Source: Nocardia cyriacigeorgica
GTDB taxonomy: Bacteria; Actinomycetota; Actinomycetes; Mycobacteriales; Mycobacteriaceae
NCBI RefSeq assembly: GCF_010868145.1
Contig: NZ_JAAGUY010000034.1
Coordinates: forward strand, 1 to 44,545
DNA: 44,545 nt
Direction of reading: 5' to 3'
The translations under genes were made by a program, and so were the position numbers. A model generated the notes under the pieces. The model made no database searches and was not told the origin of the DNA. It was given only the letters and a program-made list of their open reading frames with translations. This document shows positions 26,056-35,993 of this stretch, one piece after another; the stretch's first letter is position 1; each line of letters opens with the position of its first letter.

Positions 26056-26753
26056 TGGGCCCGGACGGTGGCGATCCGGTTCGTCAGCATGGTGACGAAG
26101 GGTGCCCTGGCCTGGGTGCGCTGCTCGTAGTCGAGCAGGGCGGTCAGATCGTCGAGGGTGAACATGCGCAGCCGGGCGCGCAGCTGGGCCAGCGTCATGT
26201 TGGCGTAGTCGTAGCGGGTGGCGACCTCCGGCTCGGCGACCTCCGGCTCGTCGGTCGCGGGCTCGGCAACGTCGGCCGCGGTGGTGGCCGCTTCCGTGGT
26301 CGGCTCGGCGTCGGCGGCACGCTCGGCTTCGGTGTCGGCAGGCTCATGCAGGCTGCGCACCGTCGCGGCGTGACCGTTGTGCCCGGTCCTGGCATTGGCG
26401 AGCGTCTCGGTGATGAGGAATTCGGCCAGCTCGGAGTCGCCACCGAAACTGTCGAAGCTGCTGGTCCTTGCCCGGCCGAACGCGGCGGGGGACGGCTGCA
26501 CAGGCGTGTCGTCCTCGTCGAAGGTGGCCCAGGCCGGCTGGTCGACGGCGCGGGGGGTGATCCGGTCGAAGACCGCATCACCCTTGAGCGCCAGGCTGGT
26601 GACGAACTGCTGGACGTGCATGGTGGTCTGGAGCAGCTGGCTGATCGCGGTGATCGGGAAATTCACCGCCGCGGTGGGTAGCCGTCGAGTCTCCTCGATG
26701 GCATACACGGCGGCACCGGCGGCGACGCGGGCCAGAAACGGTGGTCGGAACAT
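26052..26753 (-). CDS. Lipid-droplet-associated-type protein (Rv1109c-like)
   Basis: A 233-aa protein. ATG 26753 gives an N-terminus (MFRPPFLARVAAGAAVYAI) followed by helical text (LPTAAVNFPITAISQLLQTTMHVQQFVTSLALKGD), then an Ala/Glu/Thr-rich disordered middle from about 95 to 175. A conserved C-terminal piece (LAQLRARLRMFTLDDLTALLDYEQ) looks like a compact helical domain. Proteins at this position next to ispH are annotated as lipid-droplet-associated in related genera; I recall this but cannot check it. It overlaps xseA by 4 nt and is divergent from ispH. Confidence 0.7.
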   Translation of the reverse strand: MFRPPFLARVAAGAAVYAIEETRRLPTAAVNFPITAISQLLQTTMHVQQFVTSLALKGDAVFDRITPRAVDQPAWATFDEDDTPVQPSPAAFGRARTSSFDSFGGDSELAEFLITETLANARTGHNGHAATVRSLHEPADTEAERAADAEPTTEAATTAADVAEPATDEPEVAEPEVATRYDYANMTLAQLRARLRMFTLDDLTALLDYEQRTQARAPFVTMLTNRIATVRAQ

Positions 26754-26853
26754 GGTCCTAGCCTGCCCGAAATGGTGCGATGTGCAAAAGAGGATCGACG
26801 TTTGTCGTGTTATCTCGCTCGCATCCGCCGGGATGGGTGCCATCGCGCGCACG

Positions 26854-26859
26854 TATCCT
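26854..26859 (+). promoter_or_regulatory. Putative -10 box, leaderless ispH transcript
   Basis: TATCCT, then 6 nt, then the ATG at 26866. No ribosome site. Confidence 0.6.
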
Positions 26860-26865
26860 GTGGGC

Positions 26866-27879
26866 ATGTCCTCGGCAATACCGTTGAATGTCGGAATCGC
26901 CCGCTCTGTCCGCTCCGACGGCGCGGGAGGTGCCGACGGCGACAAACGAGTGCTGCTGGCCGAGCCCCGCGGCTACTGCGCCGGTGTCGACCGCGCGGTG
27001 GAAACCGTGGAAAAGGCGCTCGACAAGCACGGCGCCCCTATCTACGTGCGCAAGGAGATCGTGCACAACCGGCACGTGGTGGAGACCCTGCGGGACCGTG
27101 GCGTCATCTTCGTCGACGAGACCGATGAGGTCCCCGAGGGCGCGCTGCTGGTGTTCTCCGCGCACGGCGTCTCCCCAGCAGTGCACGCCTCCGCCGCCGC
27201 CCGCAACCTGCGCACCATCGACGCCACCTGTCCGCTGGTGACCAAGGTCCACCAGGAGGCCAAGCGCTTCGCGCGCGACGACTACGACATCCTGCTGATC
27301 GGCCACGAAGGTCATGAGGAAGTCGAAGGCACCGCCGGTGAGGCACCCGACCACGTGCAGCTGGTCGACGGCCCGGATGCGGTGGACAAGGTCAGCGTGC
27401 GCGATGAATCCAAGGTGATCTGGCTGTCGCAGACCACGCTGAGCGTCGACGAGACGATGGAGACGGTGTCGCGGCTGCGTGACCGGTTCCCGGGTTTACA
27501 GGATCCGCCGAGCGACGACATCTGCTACGCCACCCAGAACCGCCAGGTGGCGGTGAAGGCGATGGCGCCCGAATGCGATCTGGTGATCGTGGTCGGCTCG
27601 CGCAACTCGTCGAACTCGGTCCGGCTGGTCGAGGTCGCGCTCGGCGCCGGTGCCAGGGCCGCCCATCTGGTCGACTATGCCCGCGAGGTCGACCCCGCCT
27701 GGCTGGAAGGCGTGCGGACCATTGGCATCACCTCGGGCGCCTCGGTGCCAGACATCCTGGTGCGCGGTGTGCTCGACATGCTGGAAGGCCACGGTTTCGG
27801 CGACGTGCAGCCGGTGACCACGGCCAACGAGACGCTGGTGTTCGCCTTGCCGCGAGAGCTGCGCGAGTCGCGTCGCTGA
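26866..27879 (+). CDS. ispH: 4-hydroxy-3-methylbut-2-enyl diphosphate reductase
   Basis: Last enzyme of the MEP pathway, an iron-sulfur protein that makes isopentenyl and dimethylallyl diphosphate, the building blocks used by the prenyl synthase at 2533. The 337-aa protein shows all three cluster Cys: AEPRGYCAGVDRA, IDATCPLVTK and DDICYATQNRQ. It also has GHEGHEEVEGT and the SRNSSNS substrate loop. ATG 26866 is fixed by TATCCT placed 6 nt upstream. It corresponds to Rv1110 (lytB2). It converges on the DUF6542 gene, with a small hairpin between them. Confidence 0.97.
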   Translation: MSSAIPLNVGIARSVRSDGAGGADGDKRVLLAEPRGYCAGVDRAVETVEKALDKHGAPIYVRKEIVHNRHVVETLRDRGVIFVDETDEVPEGALLVFSAHGVSPAVHASAAARNLRTIDATCPLVTKVHQEAKRFARDDYDILLIGHEGHEEVEGTAGEAPDHVQLVDGPDAVDKVSVRDESKVIWLSQTTLSVDETMETVSRLRDRFPGLQDPPSDDICYATQNRQVAVKAMAPECDLVIVVGSRNSSNSVRLVEVALGAGARAAHLVDYAREVDPAWLEGVRTIGITSGASVPDILVRGVLDMLEGHGFGDVQPVTTANETLVFALPRELRESRR

Positions 27880-27887
27880 GTCGCATT

Positions 27888-27911
27888 CCGGCAGTCGCCT
27901 GGTACTGCCGG
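27888..27911. terminator. Hairpin between ispH and the DUF6542 gene
   Basis: Perfect 8-bp arms (CCGGCAGT / ACTGCCGG) around an 8-nt loop, in the 46-nt gap between convergent genes. Confidence 0.55.
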
Positions 27912-27925
27912 TCGGCGCGGTGATA

Positions 27926-28828
27926 TCAGCGGACGTCGGGTCCGCGGCGTTCGATGCGGCCCGAGTCGCGATCCCGGTAGCGAACCGTCGGCTGGGGGTG
28001 GGGCGGTTCGTTGCGGCGGCGAGCCGCGCCGCCGCGGGCCGGCTCGGCATCCGGTCGTGGTGCCGGAGTGGGGCGGGCCGGACCGCGCGGACGTCCTTCA
28101 CGTGAACGTGCCGCGGTCGCGAGCCGGGGCGGATTCTCGGCGACCGGCTGCGGGCGCTTGCTCTGGCGCCGCGGGCGCGGGGTGGCTTCCGGGGCGTCGT
28201 AATCGTCGGGGGCCGGCGCGCGCCTGCCGCGCTTGCGGGCGGTGCCCTGCAGCGACTCCGAACTCTTCTTCCCGCCGCGGGGACGCTGCTGCACCGAGCT
28301 GCGGCCCCAGCTGGTGCCGCGACGGGCCTGGGATTTGCCTTCGGCGGCGCGTTCGGCGCGGTCCAGCGCGATCCGCGCGCCACCGATGCACAGCACGATC
28401 ACCGTGGTGACCACCATGGTCGGGAAACGGTGCACCAGCGGGATCGCCAGATTGAGCAGAACGTCCTTGATCGAGGTCGAGGGACGTCCGAGTAGCTGCT
28501 GGTAGGCCAGCGGTACCGCGATGAACAGCAGCAGCGGCGGCAACACCATCGTGGTGAACAGGCCGCGTAGCCGCACAGCGAGCACGGCCGCGACGCAACC
28601 GATGACGTAGAACACGGTGAACGAGCCGGTCAGCTCGGTGCCGTCACCGGAGACGTCGATCAGGAAGCCCATGAACGTGCAGGCAACCGCGATCAGGACC
28701 GCCGCGCCCGCCGGGATTCCCGGCACCGACGGCACGATCGAACGTTGCGGCGCGGGCACCCGGGTTCGCACTCGTTGGGAAGCAGCCACGTAGAGAACAC
28801 TATCTGCCGACGCGCCGGTGGGTGTCAT
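27926..28828 (-). CDS. DUF6542-type membrane protein with basic C-terminal tail
   Basis: A 300-aa protein. Residues about 30-140 contain four hydrophobic helices (VLIAVACTFMGFLI, FYVIGCVAAVLAV, VLPPLLLFIAVPLAY, TMVVTTVIVLCIGG). The rest is a long Arg/Pro-rich, probably disordered cytoplasmic tail rich in RRGxS and PRPRR text. It matches the protein next to ispH in M. tuberculosis (Rv1111c) by position. ATG 28828 is chosen since the upstream extension is Cys/His-rich and not conserved-looking; an ATG at 28894 is possible. The function is unknown; a role at the envelope or in binding nucleic acid through the tail would be speculation. Confidence 0.75.
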   Translation of the reverse strand: MTPTGASADSVLYVAASQRVRTRVPAPQRSIVPSVPGIPAGAAVLIAVACTFMGFLIDVSGDGTELTGSFTVFYVIGCVAAVLAVRLRGLFTTMVLPPLLLFIAVPLAYQQLLGRPSTSIKDVLLNLAIPLVHRFPTMVVTTVIVLCIGGARIALDRAERAAEGKSQARRGTSWGRSSVQQRPRGGKKSSESLQGTARKRGRRAPAPDDYDAPEATPRPRRQSKRPQPVAENPPRLATAARSREGRPRGPARPTPAPRPDAEPARGGAARRRNEPPHPQPTVRYRDRDSGRIERRGPDVR

Positions 28829-28978
28829 GGCAGGGCCGGTCGGGTGGTGGTGGTTGCACCGGCACCCGCCCGCCCAGGTCACCGTTTTAGTCATGTAGAT
28901 CACATCGGGGCCGGTGGGCGGCCCGGCGGTTATCCGACACCCTCGGGCCTGTGATTGAAGTGTGTCGGTGCGTTGCCA

Positions 28979-28984
28979 TACGGT
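28979..28984 (+). promoter_or_regulatory. Putative -10 box, leaderless sbcD transcript
   Basis: TACGGT, then 7 nt, then the ATG at 28992. No ribosome site. Confidence 0.5.
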
Positions 28985-28991
28985 TCGCGGC

Positions 28992-30170
28992 ATGCGAATC
29001 CTGCACACGTCGGACTGGCATATCGGCCGTACCTTCCACGGTGTCGATCTGCTCGGCGATCAGGAGTACGCGCTGAGCGCCGTCGCCGAGCTGGTGGCGG
29101 AGGAATCGGTCGACGTCGTCGTGGTGCCGGGTGACGTATACGACCGGTCGATTCCCAGCGCCGACGCGATCGCGGTGTGCAATCGCGGATTCGAGGCGAT
29201 CCGGGCGGCGGGCGCGCGCATCGTCGCCACCTCCGGCAACCACGATTCCCCCGCCAGGCTCGGGGCGGGAGCCAGTTTCGCGGCCGCGGGTGGGCTGTAT
29301 CTGCGCACCACCGTCGCCGATGCCGACCGGCCGGTGCTGCTGTCCGACGGTGACGGTGAGGTCGCCTTCTACGGCATCCCCTATCTGGAGCCGGAGATCA
29401 CCCGCGTCGAATTGGTGGTGCCGCAGGCGCGTTCCCACGCCGAGATCCTGGCCGCGGCAATGGGGCGGATCCGCGCGGATATCGCGGGGCGGCCCGGGGT
29501 GCGGACGGTGGTGCTCGCGCATGCGTTCGTGGTCGGGGGAGAGGCCACTGGATCGGAGCGGTCGATTTCGGTGGGCGGCGTGGAGACGGTGCCGCTGGCC
29601 GAGTTCGAGGGCATCGACTATGTCGCGCTCGGTCATCTGCATTCACCGCAGACGTTGTCGGAGTCGGTGCGCTATTCCGGTTCGCCGCTGCCGTACTCGT
29701 TCGGGGAGAGTTCGCACCGTAAAGCGGTCTGGATCGTCGACCTCGATGCCGACGGGCTTCATGCGGTGCGGCGGCGCGAGATGCCGGTGGTGCGCGGGCT
29801 GAGCAGGCTGGTCGGCACGCTGGACGAATTGTTGCATGGGGCCGAGTTCGGTCGTGCCTGTGAGGACTACGTCTCGGCGACACTGACCGACCAGGCCCGG
29901 CCGATCGATGCGATGCGCAAACTGCGCGAGCGGTTTCCCTACGCGGTGCATGTGGAATGGGAGCGTCCGCAGGGCAACCCGGAACTTCGCTACCGCGAAC
30001 GGGTGCACGGTCGCCGTGACAGCGAGGTCGCGCGCAGCTTCCTCGCGGATGTGCGCGGTGAGCCCACCGATTCGGAGATGGTCTGGCTCGAGCGCGCCAT
30101 CGCCGCGGCCACGAGGGAACCGGAAGCGGCGATGGTCAGCACGGCGGACGCCACGGAACTCACGGCATGA
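28992..30170 (+). CDS. sbcD: SbcD nuclease subunit (Mre11-like)
   Basis: Nuclease subunit of the SbcCD complex, which opens hairpins and trims blocked DNA ends. The 392-aa protein has the calcineurin-type phosphoesterase metal motifs in order: TSDWHIG (Asp8, His10), VVPGDVYDR, TSGNHDS, VLAHAF and ALGHLHSP. ATG 28992 is supported by the TACGGT box. The stop overlaps the start of sbcC (ATGA), so the two subunits are translationally coupled, as expected for a fixed-ratio complex. Confidence 0.97.
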   Translation: MRILHTSDWHIGRTFHGVDLLGDQEYALSAVAELVAEESVDVVVVPGDVYDRSIPSADAIAVCNRGFEAIRAAGARIVATSGNHDSPARLGAGASFAAAGGLYLRTTVADADRPVLLSDGDGEVAFYGIPYLEPEITRVELVVPQARSHAEILAAAMGRIRADIAGRPGVRTVVLAHAFVVGGEATGSERSISVGGVETVPLAEFEGIDYVALGHLHSPQTLSESVRYSGSPLPYSFGESSHRKAVWIVDLDADGLHAVRRREMPVVRGLSRLVGTLDELLHGAEFGRACEDYVSATLTDQARPIDAMRKLRERFPYAVHVEWERPQGNPELRYRERVHGRRDSEVARSFLADVRGEPTDSEMVWLERAIAAATREPEAAMVSTADATELTA

Positions 30171-33100
30171 GGCTGCATCGGCTGGAGATGACCGCGTTCG
30201 GCCCGTTCGCCGAGACCACCGTCGTCGATTTCGACATCCTCGGCGCTGATGGACTGTTCCTGCTGCACGGGCAGACCGGGGCGGGCAAGACCACTGTCCT
30301 GGACGCGATCGCGTTCGCGCTCTACGGGCGGGTGCCCGGCGCGCGCAACGACAGCAAGCGCCTGCATTCCGATCACGCCTCCCCGCAGTCGCCGCCGCAG
30401 GTGTCGCTGGAAGCGACGCTGGGCGGGCGGCGGGTGCGGTTGATCCGCAGTCCCGAATTCGAACGGCCGAAGCGGCGTGGCACCGGAACCTCGGTCGAGA
30501 AACCCAAGGCCACCTTGGAATGGTTGGACGGGCCGAGCGCGAACCTGTCCCGTATCCCCGATATCGGTGACGAGATCAAACGCCTACTCGGGATGAGCGC
30601 CGAACAGTTCTTCCAGGTCGTGCTGCTGCCGCAGGGAGATTTCGCGCGGTTCCTGCGCGCGGACAACGAAGAACGGGAGAAGCTTCTCGAAAAGCTTTTC
30701 GACACCGAACGATTCGGGACCGCCGAACAGTGGCTGGCCGAACGCCGCCGCGCCTCCGATGCCGAACTCGCCGCCCGCACGCGTGGTGTGGACAACCTGA
30801 TCGTTCAGGTCGGGGTCACCGCGGGCATCAGTGTGACGGAAACCGTTGGGCCGCTGGAAGCTGTCGACTGGGCCGAGGATCTCTTGGACACGGCCCGTGC
30901 CGAACTGGCAGGCGCCACCACCGAACTCGAACGCCGTCGCGACGATTCCGCCCGTGCGGACACGGCAGTGGCACAGCAACGCAAGGTTGCCGATTCGCAC
31001 CGCCGCATGCTCGGCGCCCGCCGCCAACTCGACGAGTACATCGCGACCGCCGAGCAGCGCGCTGCGCGCCGGGCAGAACTGGAGGCGGCCCGTCGCGCGG
31101 AACCGGTCGCTGCGACGCTCGACGAGGCGCGCACCGCTGTCACCCGCGCTCGTCGATACGACGGCGAAACCGAGCGGGCCGCAGGACGACTGGTTCAGCT
31201 ACTCGGCGAGCCGGGGAGTGCTGATCTGCCGGGCGGAGAGCTGATCGGCACCAGCGATCCGAATCGTGTGGACGATGCGGATATCGCCGCCGGGGCATCG
31301 ACCAGCCGGTCCGCTGTCTCACCGGATCCGGCTGCCTGCGAGGGCCAGATCCTCCGGCCCGGCGCCGATGTCGATGGCACGATCCGGCAGTGGAGTGCCC
31401 GTATCGGTGTCCTGGACGAGGTTGGTGCGCATGCTGACGCGGCACAGCGGCTGACCGCGGAGATGGCCGGGCTTCGGACAGAAGAGTCCACCCTTGCGCA
31501 GCGAGTAGCGCGGATTGTCGAGCGGCGGGGGGCGATTCCCGCGGCGATTGTCGCGGTGGAGGCCAGGTCGCGCGAGTCGTCCGACGCGGCGGTGATGCTG
31601 CCCGCGTTGGCCGCTGATTGTGAGCGGCTGCAAGCCTCGGCGTCGGCGGCCGTCGAGCTGGCGGCGCGGCGAGTGGAGCTGGATCGCGCGCAGGTCGAGT
31701 TCGAGACCGCGCGCTCGGCGCACAACGACGCCAAGGAGCGTGTGCTGGATCTGCGGGAGCGGCGGCTGGCGGGGATGGCGGCCGAATTGGCGGGTCAGCT
31801 CACCGACGGTCACCCGTGCACCGTCTGTGGTTCGGCCGACCATCCGGATCCGGCGCAGCCGACCGCGGGCGCGGTGTCCAAGGAAGCCGAGGATCGGGCG
31901 AGCGCGCAGGAACGCGCGGCCGAAGATGCCCGCGACAATGTGCTCGCCTTGATCGCCGGGCTCGAGCGCGATATCGAGGGCCTCACGGCTCGCGGCGGCG
32001 ACGCCGACCCGGTCGAGCTCGCCGCCTCGCTGCGCACCGCCACCCTCCGCTACGAAGACGCCGGCGAACTCGCCGACCAGAGCGCCGCGACCACCGCGGA
32101 ACTCGATCGGCTGCGCACCGAGGAAACTCGCCTGCACGATCAACTCCGCGAGGCCGAAACCCGCCGCGGCACCATCGCGTCGACCCTCGCCGCCGCCGAA
32201 ACCCGCCTCGCCGAGCTCAGCACCCGCCTGCGCACCGCAGCGGGCGCCGATGACACAATCGACCGCCGCCGCGCGCGCCTGGACTCGCTCATCTCGGCGG
32301 CGACCTCCTACCGCAGCACCGAAGCCGAGGCGGCCACCGCCTGGCATCAGGTCCGCGCGATAGCGGTGCGGGTGGAGAACCTGGCGCGCGCGGCCGGTTT
32401 CGCGCTCGAACCGAGTGCGCTCGGTGCTGTCGCCTCGGCGCGAGGCTACGGCCCCGGGAGTTCGATCGACCGCATCCGTTCTGCCTCGATCGCAGCGCGA
32501 CCCACAGCGGAAGCGGTCGGACATGAAGCCGCTGAGCCGGATTCACCAGATACGGCAGGTGGCCCGCACGAGGTCGACGAGCCGGCCCTGTTCGCTCTAC
32601 CGCCCACTCCGGCGGGTGATGACAGCGCTGGTGGGGAAGCCGAGCCGACGTTGTTCGACATGCCGCCGGCGCCGAACGACACCGGTGGCACCCGCGGTCG
32701 CCGCCACAGTGCCGAGAGCGACAGCGCCCGTGCCGGCGCTGATATGAGCGAATCGCCGTCTCCCGCGCCCGAGACGATGACACCCGCTGAACTCGTCGCA
32801 TTGCTCACCGCGTATGCACGATGCATCGAGGGCGCAACCCGAGAGGCCCGCGAGCAACAGGCGATCGAGCAGCAGCTCGAGGCGGCCGAGCGGGCCAGGG
32901 CACTCGCCGATGCGGTGCTGGCCGAGCCAGAGATACGGGCGGCGGCCGAGGTCGAACTCGGTGATCTGGCGGCCTTGGATGCGGCGGTGCGTGCGGCACG
33001 CTCGGCGCTCGATGTCGCGGTGGCAGCCCATTCCGCGGCGACAACGCGAGTGACCAAGCTCGAGGAACTCAGCAGCCAGTTGTGGGCGGCGGTCGACCAC

Positions 33101-33670
33101 ATCGCACCGGCCCAGCGTGCGCACGAGGAGCTCGCCGGACTGGCGGACGTGGTCGCGGGCCGCGGGGCGAACAACCGCCGGATGTCGTTGCGCTCCTATG
33201 TGCTCGCTGCGCGGCTGGAGGAGGTGGCGCTGGCGGGTTCGGCCCGGCTGCGCCGAATGTCGGGCGGGCGCTACGAATTCGTGCACACCGACCGCGCGGG
33301 CACCCACGGCCGTCGCGGCGGCCTCGGCCTCGATATCCGCGACGACTACACCGGCGCCATCCGCCCCGCCAAAACCCTCTCCGGCGGCGAAACGTTCATG
33401 GCGTCACTGTCACTGGCGCTCGGTCTGGCCGATACGGTTGCCGCCGAATCCGGCGGCATCGTCCTCGACACCATCTTCATCGACGAAGGCTTCGGTGGCC
33501 TGGACGCCGATACCCTCGACGCCGTCATGGGCGTCCTCGACGAACTCCGTGCAGGAGGCCGGGTGGTCGGCCTGGTCAGCCACGTCGACGAAATGCGGCA
33601 ACGCATCCCCAGCCGCCTGCACGTCATCCGCGGACGCGCGGGCTCACGTCTGCATGCGACGGTCGCCTGA
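30167..33670 (+). CDS. sbcC: SbcC ATPase subunit (Rad50-like)
   Basis: The 1167-aa SMC-type ATPase partner of SbcD. Walker A is GQTGAGKTT near residues 35-43; the signature LSGGETFMASLSLALGLAD and Walker B IFIDEGFGGLD lie near the C-terminus. Two long coiled-coil arms meet at a zinc hook, HPCTVCG (Cys551, Cys554). The second arm is interrupted by a low-complexity insert, residues about 780-870, with two tandem short motifs (EPALFALPPTP at 805-815 and EPTLFDMPPAP at 826-836). Similar inserts are not part of the E. coli protein as I know it. The stop is 6 nt from the stop of the convergent MMPL gene. Confidence 0.96.
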   Translation: MRLHRLEMTAFGPFAETTVVDFDILGADGLFLLHGQTGAGKTTVLDAIAFALYGRVPGARNDSKRLHSDHASPQSPPQVSLEATLGGRRVRLIRSPEFERPKRRGTGTSVEKPKATLEWLDGPSANLSRIPDIGDEIKRLLGMSAEQFFQVVLLPQGDFARFLRADNEEREKLLEKLFDTERFGTAEQWLAERRRASDAELAARTRGVDNLIVQVGVTAGISVTETVGPLEAVDWAEDLLDTARAELAGATTELERRRDDSARADTAVAQQRKVADSHRRMLGARRQLDEYIATAEQRAARRAELEAARRAEPVAATLDEARTAVTRARRYDGETERAAGRLVQLLGEPGSADLPGGELIGTSDPNRVDDADIAAGASTSRSAVSPDPAACEGQILRPGADVDGTIRQWSARIGVLDEVGAHADAAQRLTAEMAGLRTEESTLAQRVARIVERRGAIPAAIVAVEARSRESSDAAVMLPALAADCERLQASASAAVELAARRVELDRAQVEFETARSAHNDAKERVLDLRERRLAGMAAELAGQLTDGHPCTVCGSADHPDPAQPTAGAVSKEAEDRASAQERAAEDARDNVLALIAGLERDIEGLTARGGDADPVELAASLRTATLRYEDAGELADQSAATTAELDRLRTEETRLHDQLREAETRRGTIASTLAAAETRLAELSTRLRTAAGADDTIDRRRARLDSLISAATSYRSTEAEAATAWHQVRAIAVRVENLARAAGFALEPSALGAVASARGYGPGSSIDRIRSASIAARPTAEAVGHEAAEPDSPDTAGGPHEVDEPALFALPPTPAGDDSAGGEAEPTLFDMPPAPNDTGGTRGRRHSAESDSARAGADMSESPSPAPETMTPAELVALLTAYARCIEGATREAREQQAIEQQLEAAERARALADAVLAEPEIRAAAEVELGDLAALDAAVRAARSALDVAVAAHSAATTRVTKLEELSSQLWAAVDHIAPAQRAHEELAGLADVVAGRGANNRRMSLRSYVLAARLEEVALAGSARLRRMSGGRYEFVHTDRAGTHGRRGGLGLDIRDDYTGAIRPAKTLSGGETFMASLSLALGLADTVAAESGGIVLDTIFIDEGFGGLDADTLDAVMGVLDELRAGGRVVGLVSHVDEMRQRIPSRLHVIRGRAGSRLHATVA

Positions 33671-33676
33671 TCCGGG

Positions 33677-35935
33677 TCAGCCGTCGCTGAGACCGAGCCG
33701 GTCGTGCAGCCGTCGCAGCGGTGCGGGAGCCCACCAGTTCCGGTCACCGAGTAGACGCATCACCGCGGGTGTGAGCAGCCCCCGCACCACGGTGGCGTCG
33801 ACCAGCACCGCGAGCGCGAGCCCGGCGCCGAGCAGCTTCAGCAGGCTCAGGTCCGAGGTGGCCATCGCTCCGAGAACGACGGCGACAATGATCGCCGCGG
33901 TGGAGATCAGCGCGCCGGTGCGTTGCATGCCGAAGGCCACGGCCTCGGTGTTGTCTCCGGTCCGCAGGTAGGCCTCGCGGATCCGGGACAGCAGGAACAG
34001 GCTGTAGTCCATGGCGAGTCCGAACGCGATACAGAACATCAGGATCGGGACGGTCACTTCCAGCTGCCCGGTGTGCACGAAATCGCCGACCAGCCATTTC
34101 AGATGCCCGTCCTGGAAGACGTACACCATGGCCCCGAACGACGCGGTCAGGCTGAGCGCGTTGAGGGCGATCTGCTTCACCGGTAGCACCACACTGCCCG
34201 TGAACAGGAACACCAGTATCAGCATGCTGAGCACGATGACGAGCGCGGCGAACGGGATCCGGCTCACGAGCATGTCCTTCGTGTCCACGAGCATCGCGGC
34301 GTCGCCGCCGATCAGCGCCTCGCCGGGGGCGTCGACGGCCCGCAGGGCGCGCAGATGACGCGCACCATCAGACGAGTTGGGTTCGACATCGGCGCTCACC
34401 GACAGCCAAGTGGCCCCATCGCCCCGTAACGCCAGGGACATGAGCCCTGGACCACGGACCGGAGCACCGTCGACAAAGGAACCGACTGCGCTGTCGACCC
34501 GCGCCGAACCCGGCACGGCGGACAGTTCGCGCGCGTACTCCGACAGTGCTCGCGCACCATCCGCGGTGTCGATATCGAGGTCGGTCAGTACCACGGAGGT
34601 GGGCGCGAGGATCGTGGCCGGAAACTGTTGCCGCACCAGCTCGCCCGCGACGACGACGGGATCTTCGCGGGGCAGCACCCGATCATCGAGCAGCGCGAAA
34701 TCGGCTCCGGCGAACGGTATCGCCAAGATCAGCAGCCCTGCTGACACCGCAGTGCCGACCGCTATCGGGCGACGCATCACCCGATGCGAAAGGCGGTGCC
34801 AGACACGGGAACCGGATGCCTTCGCCCGCATCCACCGCAGTGGGTCGTATCGGTCGACGCGATGGCCGAGTAGCGCAAGCAATGGTGGAACCAGCAGTAG
34901 CGAGGTCAGCGCCGACAACCCGACGACCGCGATCCCCGCGTACGCCAGCGAGCGCAGGAAATAGATCGGAAACACCAGCAGCGCCGCGAACGACAGCAGG
35001 ACCGTCACCGCCGAGAACACGACAGTGCGTCCTGCGGTGCGCACCATCGTAACGATCGCCGTGACCGAATCCCGGCCTGCGCGCAGCTCCTCGCGATATC
35101 GGGTCACCAGGAACAGGCTGTAATCGACCGCCAGTCCGAAGCCGAGCGCAGTGGTGATGTTGAGCGCGAAAATCGAGACCGGCGTGAGCTCGGCCAGCAG
35201 GCGTAAGACCGCCAGGCTCGTGAGCACCGCGACACCGCCGACGAGCACCGGCAGCAGCGCCGCTGTCACCGAACCGAACGCGATCAGCAGGATGAGCAGC
35301 GTCAGCGGCGCCGCGATGAGTTCGGCACGGGTCAGATCGGCCGACGATTGTCGTTCGACGGCATCGTTGACCGGTGCGAGCCCGGTGGCGTGCACTCGGA
35401 GCGGCCCATTGTCGGTGACGAACTCGGGGATCAGCCGGTGCGCGGTCCGGTTGACGGTGTCTTCGTCGCCGGCCAGGCGCACCAAGACCAGGGCGGTGCG
35501 CTCGTCGGGCGACCGTAGCGAAGCTCCGGCGTCCGGGTCGGTGTCACTCAGGGTCCAGTACGACAGCGCATACACGACTTCCGGTCGCTGCGTGAGCCGC
35601 TGGGTCAACGCACGTCCCGCCGCTGCCGCGGCGGCACTGCGCACGCCATCGTCGGCTTCGGCGACCAGGACCAGATTGGGTGAGCCCGCGCCGAAGCGGT
35701 CGGCCAGGACCGCATCGGCGCGTACGGAGTCGAAACTGTCGTCGACGTAGCCGCCGGTGGACAGCCGGTCGGCGACGCCGATTCCGGCGAGCGCGGCGAT
35801 CAGGGTGAGTAGCCCGACCGCGGCCAGGGTGAGCCGGTGCCGCGCGATCAGTGCCATGGCGAACGTCGCGAGCGGGCCGCGTGGCGTGTCGTCGTCGGTG
35901 GTGGGCGGCTTATCGGCCCGGATGGTTGTCGACAT
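33677..35935 (-). CDS. MMPL-family RND transporter
   Basis: A 752-aa proton-driven membrane transporter of the MmpL/YdfJ type. It has two repeats, each with one TM helix, an extracytoplasmic domain and a bundle of five helices. The conserved proton-path sequences appear twice: LAVDYSLFLVTRYREEL near residue 270 and LAMDYSLFLLSRIREAY near residue 640. It is shorter than true mycobacterial MmpL3, so it is more likely a drug or small-lipid exporter. GAGGAA precedes the ATG. It lies 58 nt downstream of the MFS gene on the same strand; the pair is probably one operon under the TetR gene at 37498. Confidence 0.93.
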   Translation of the reverse strand: MSTTIRADKPPTTDDDTPRGPLATFAMALIARHRLTLAAVGLLTLIAALAGIGVADRLSTGGYVDDSFDSVRADAVLADRFGAGSPNLVLVAEADDGVRSAAAAAAGRALTQRLTQRPEVVYALSYWTLSDTDPDAGASLRSPDERTALVLVRLAGDEDTVNRTAHRLIPEFVTDNGPLRVHATGLAPVNDAVERQSSADLTRAELIAAPLTLLILLIAFGSVTAALLPVLVGGVAVLTSLAVLRLLAELTPVSIFALNITTALGFGLAVDYSLFLVTRYREELRAGRDSVTAIVTMVRTAGRTVVFSAVTVLLSFAALLVFPIYFLRSLAYAGIAVVGLSALTSLLLVPPLLALLGHRVDRYDPLRWMRAKASGSRVWHRLSHRVMRRPIAVGTAVSAGLLILAIPFAGADFALLDDRVLPREDPVVVAGELVRQQFPATILAPTSVVLTDLDIDTADGARALSEYARELSAVPGSARVDSAVGSFVDGAPVRGPGLMSLALRGDGATWLSVSADVEPNSSDGARHLRALRAVDAPGEALIGGDAAMLVDTKDMLVSRIPFAALVIVLSMLILVFLFTGSVVLPVKQIALNALSLTASFGAMVYVFQDGHLKWLVGDFVHTGQLEVTVPILMFCIAFGLAMDYSLFLLSRIREAYLRTGDNTEAVAFGMQRTGALISTAAIIVAVVLGAMATSDLSLLKLLGAGLALAVLVDATVVRGLLTPAVMRLLGDRNWWAPAPLRRLHDRLGLSDG

Positions 35936-35993
35936 CGTTGGTGATTCCTCGGTGATGGTGCGATGGAGGTGGTGGCCGTGCCGGACGCGGCTG

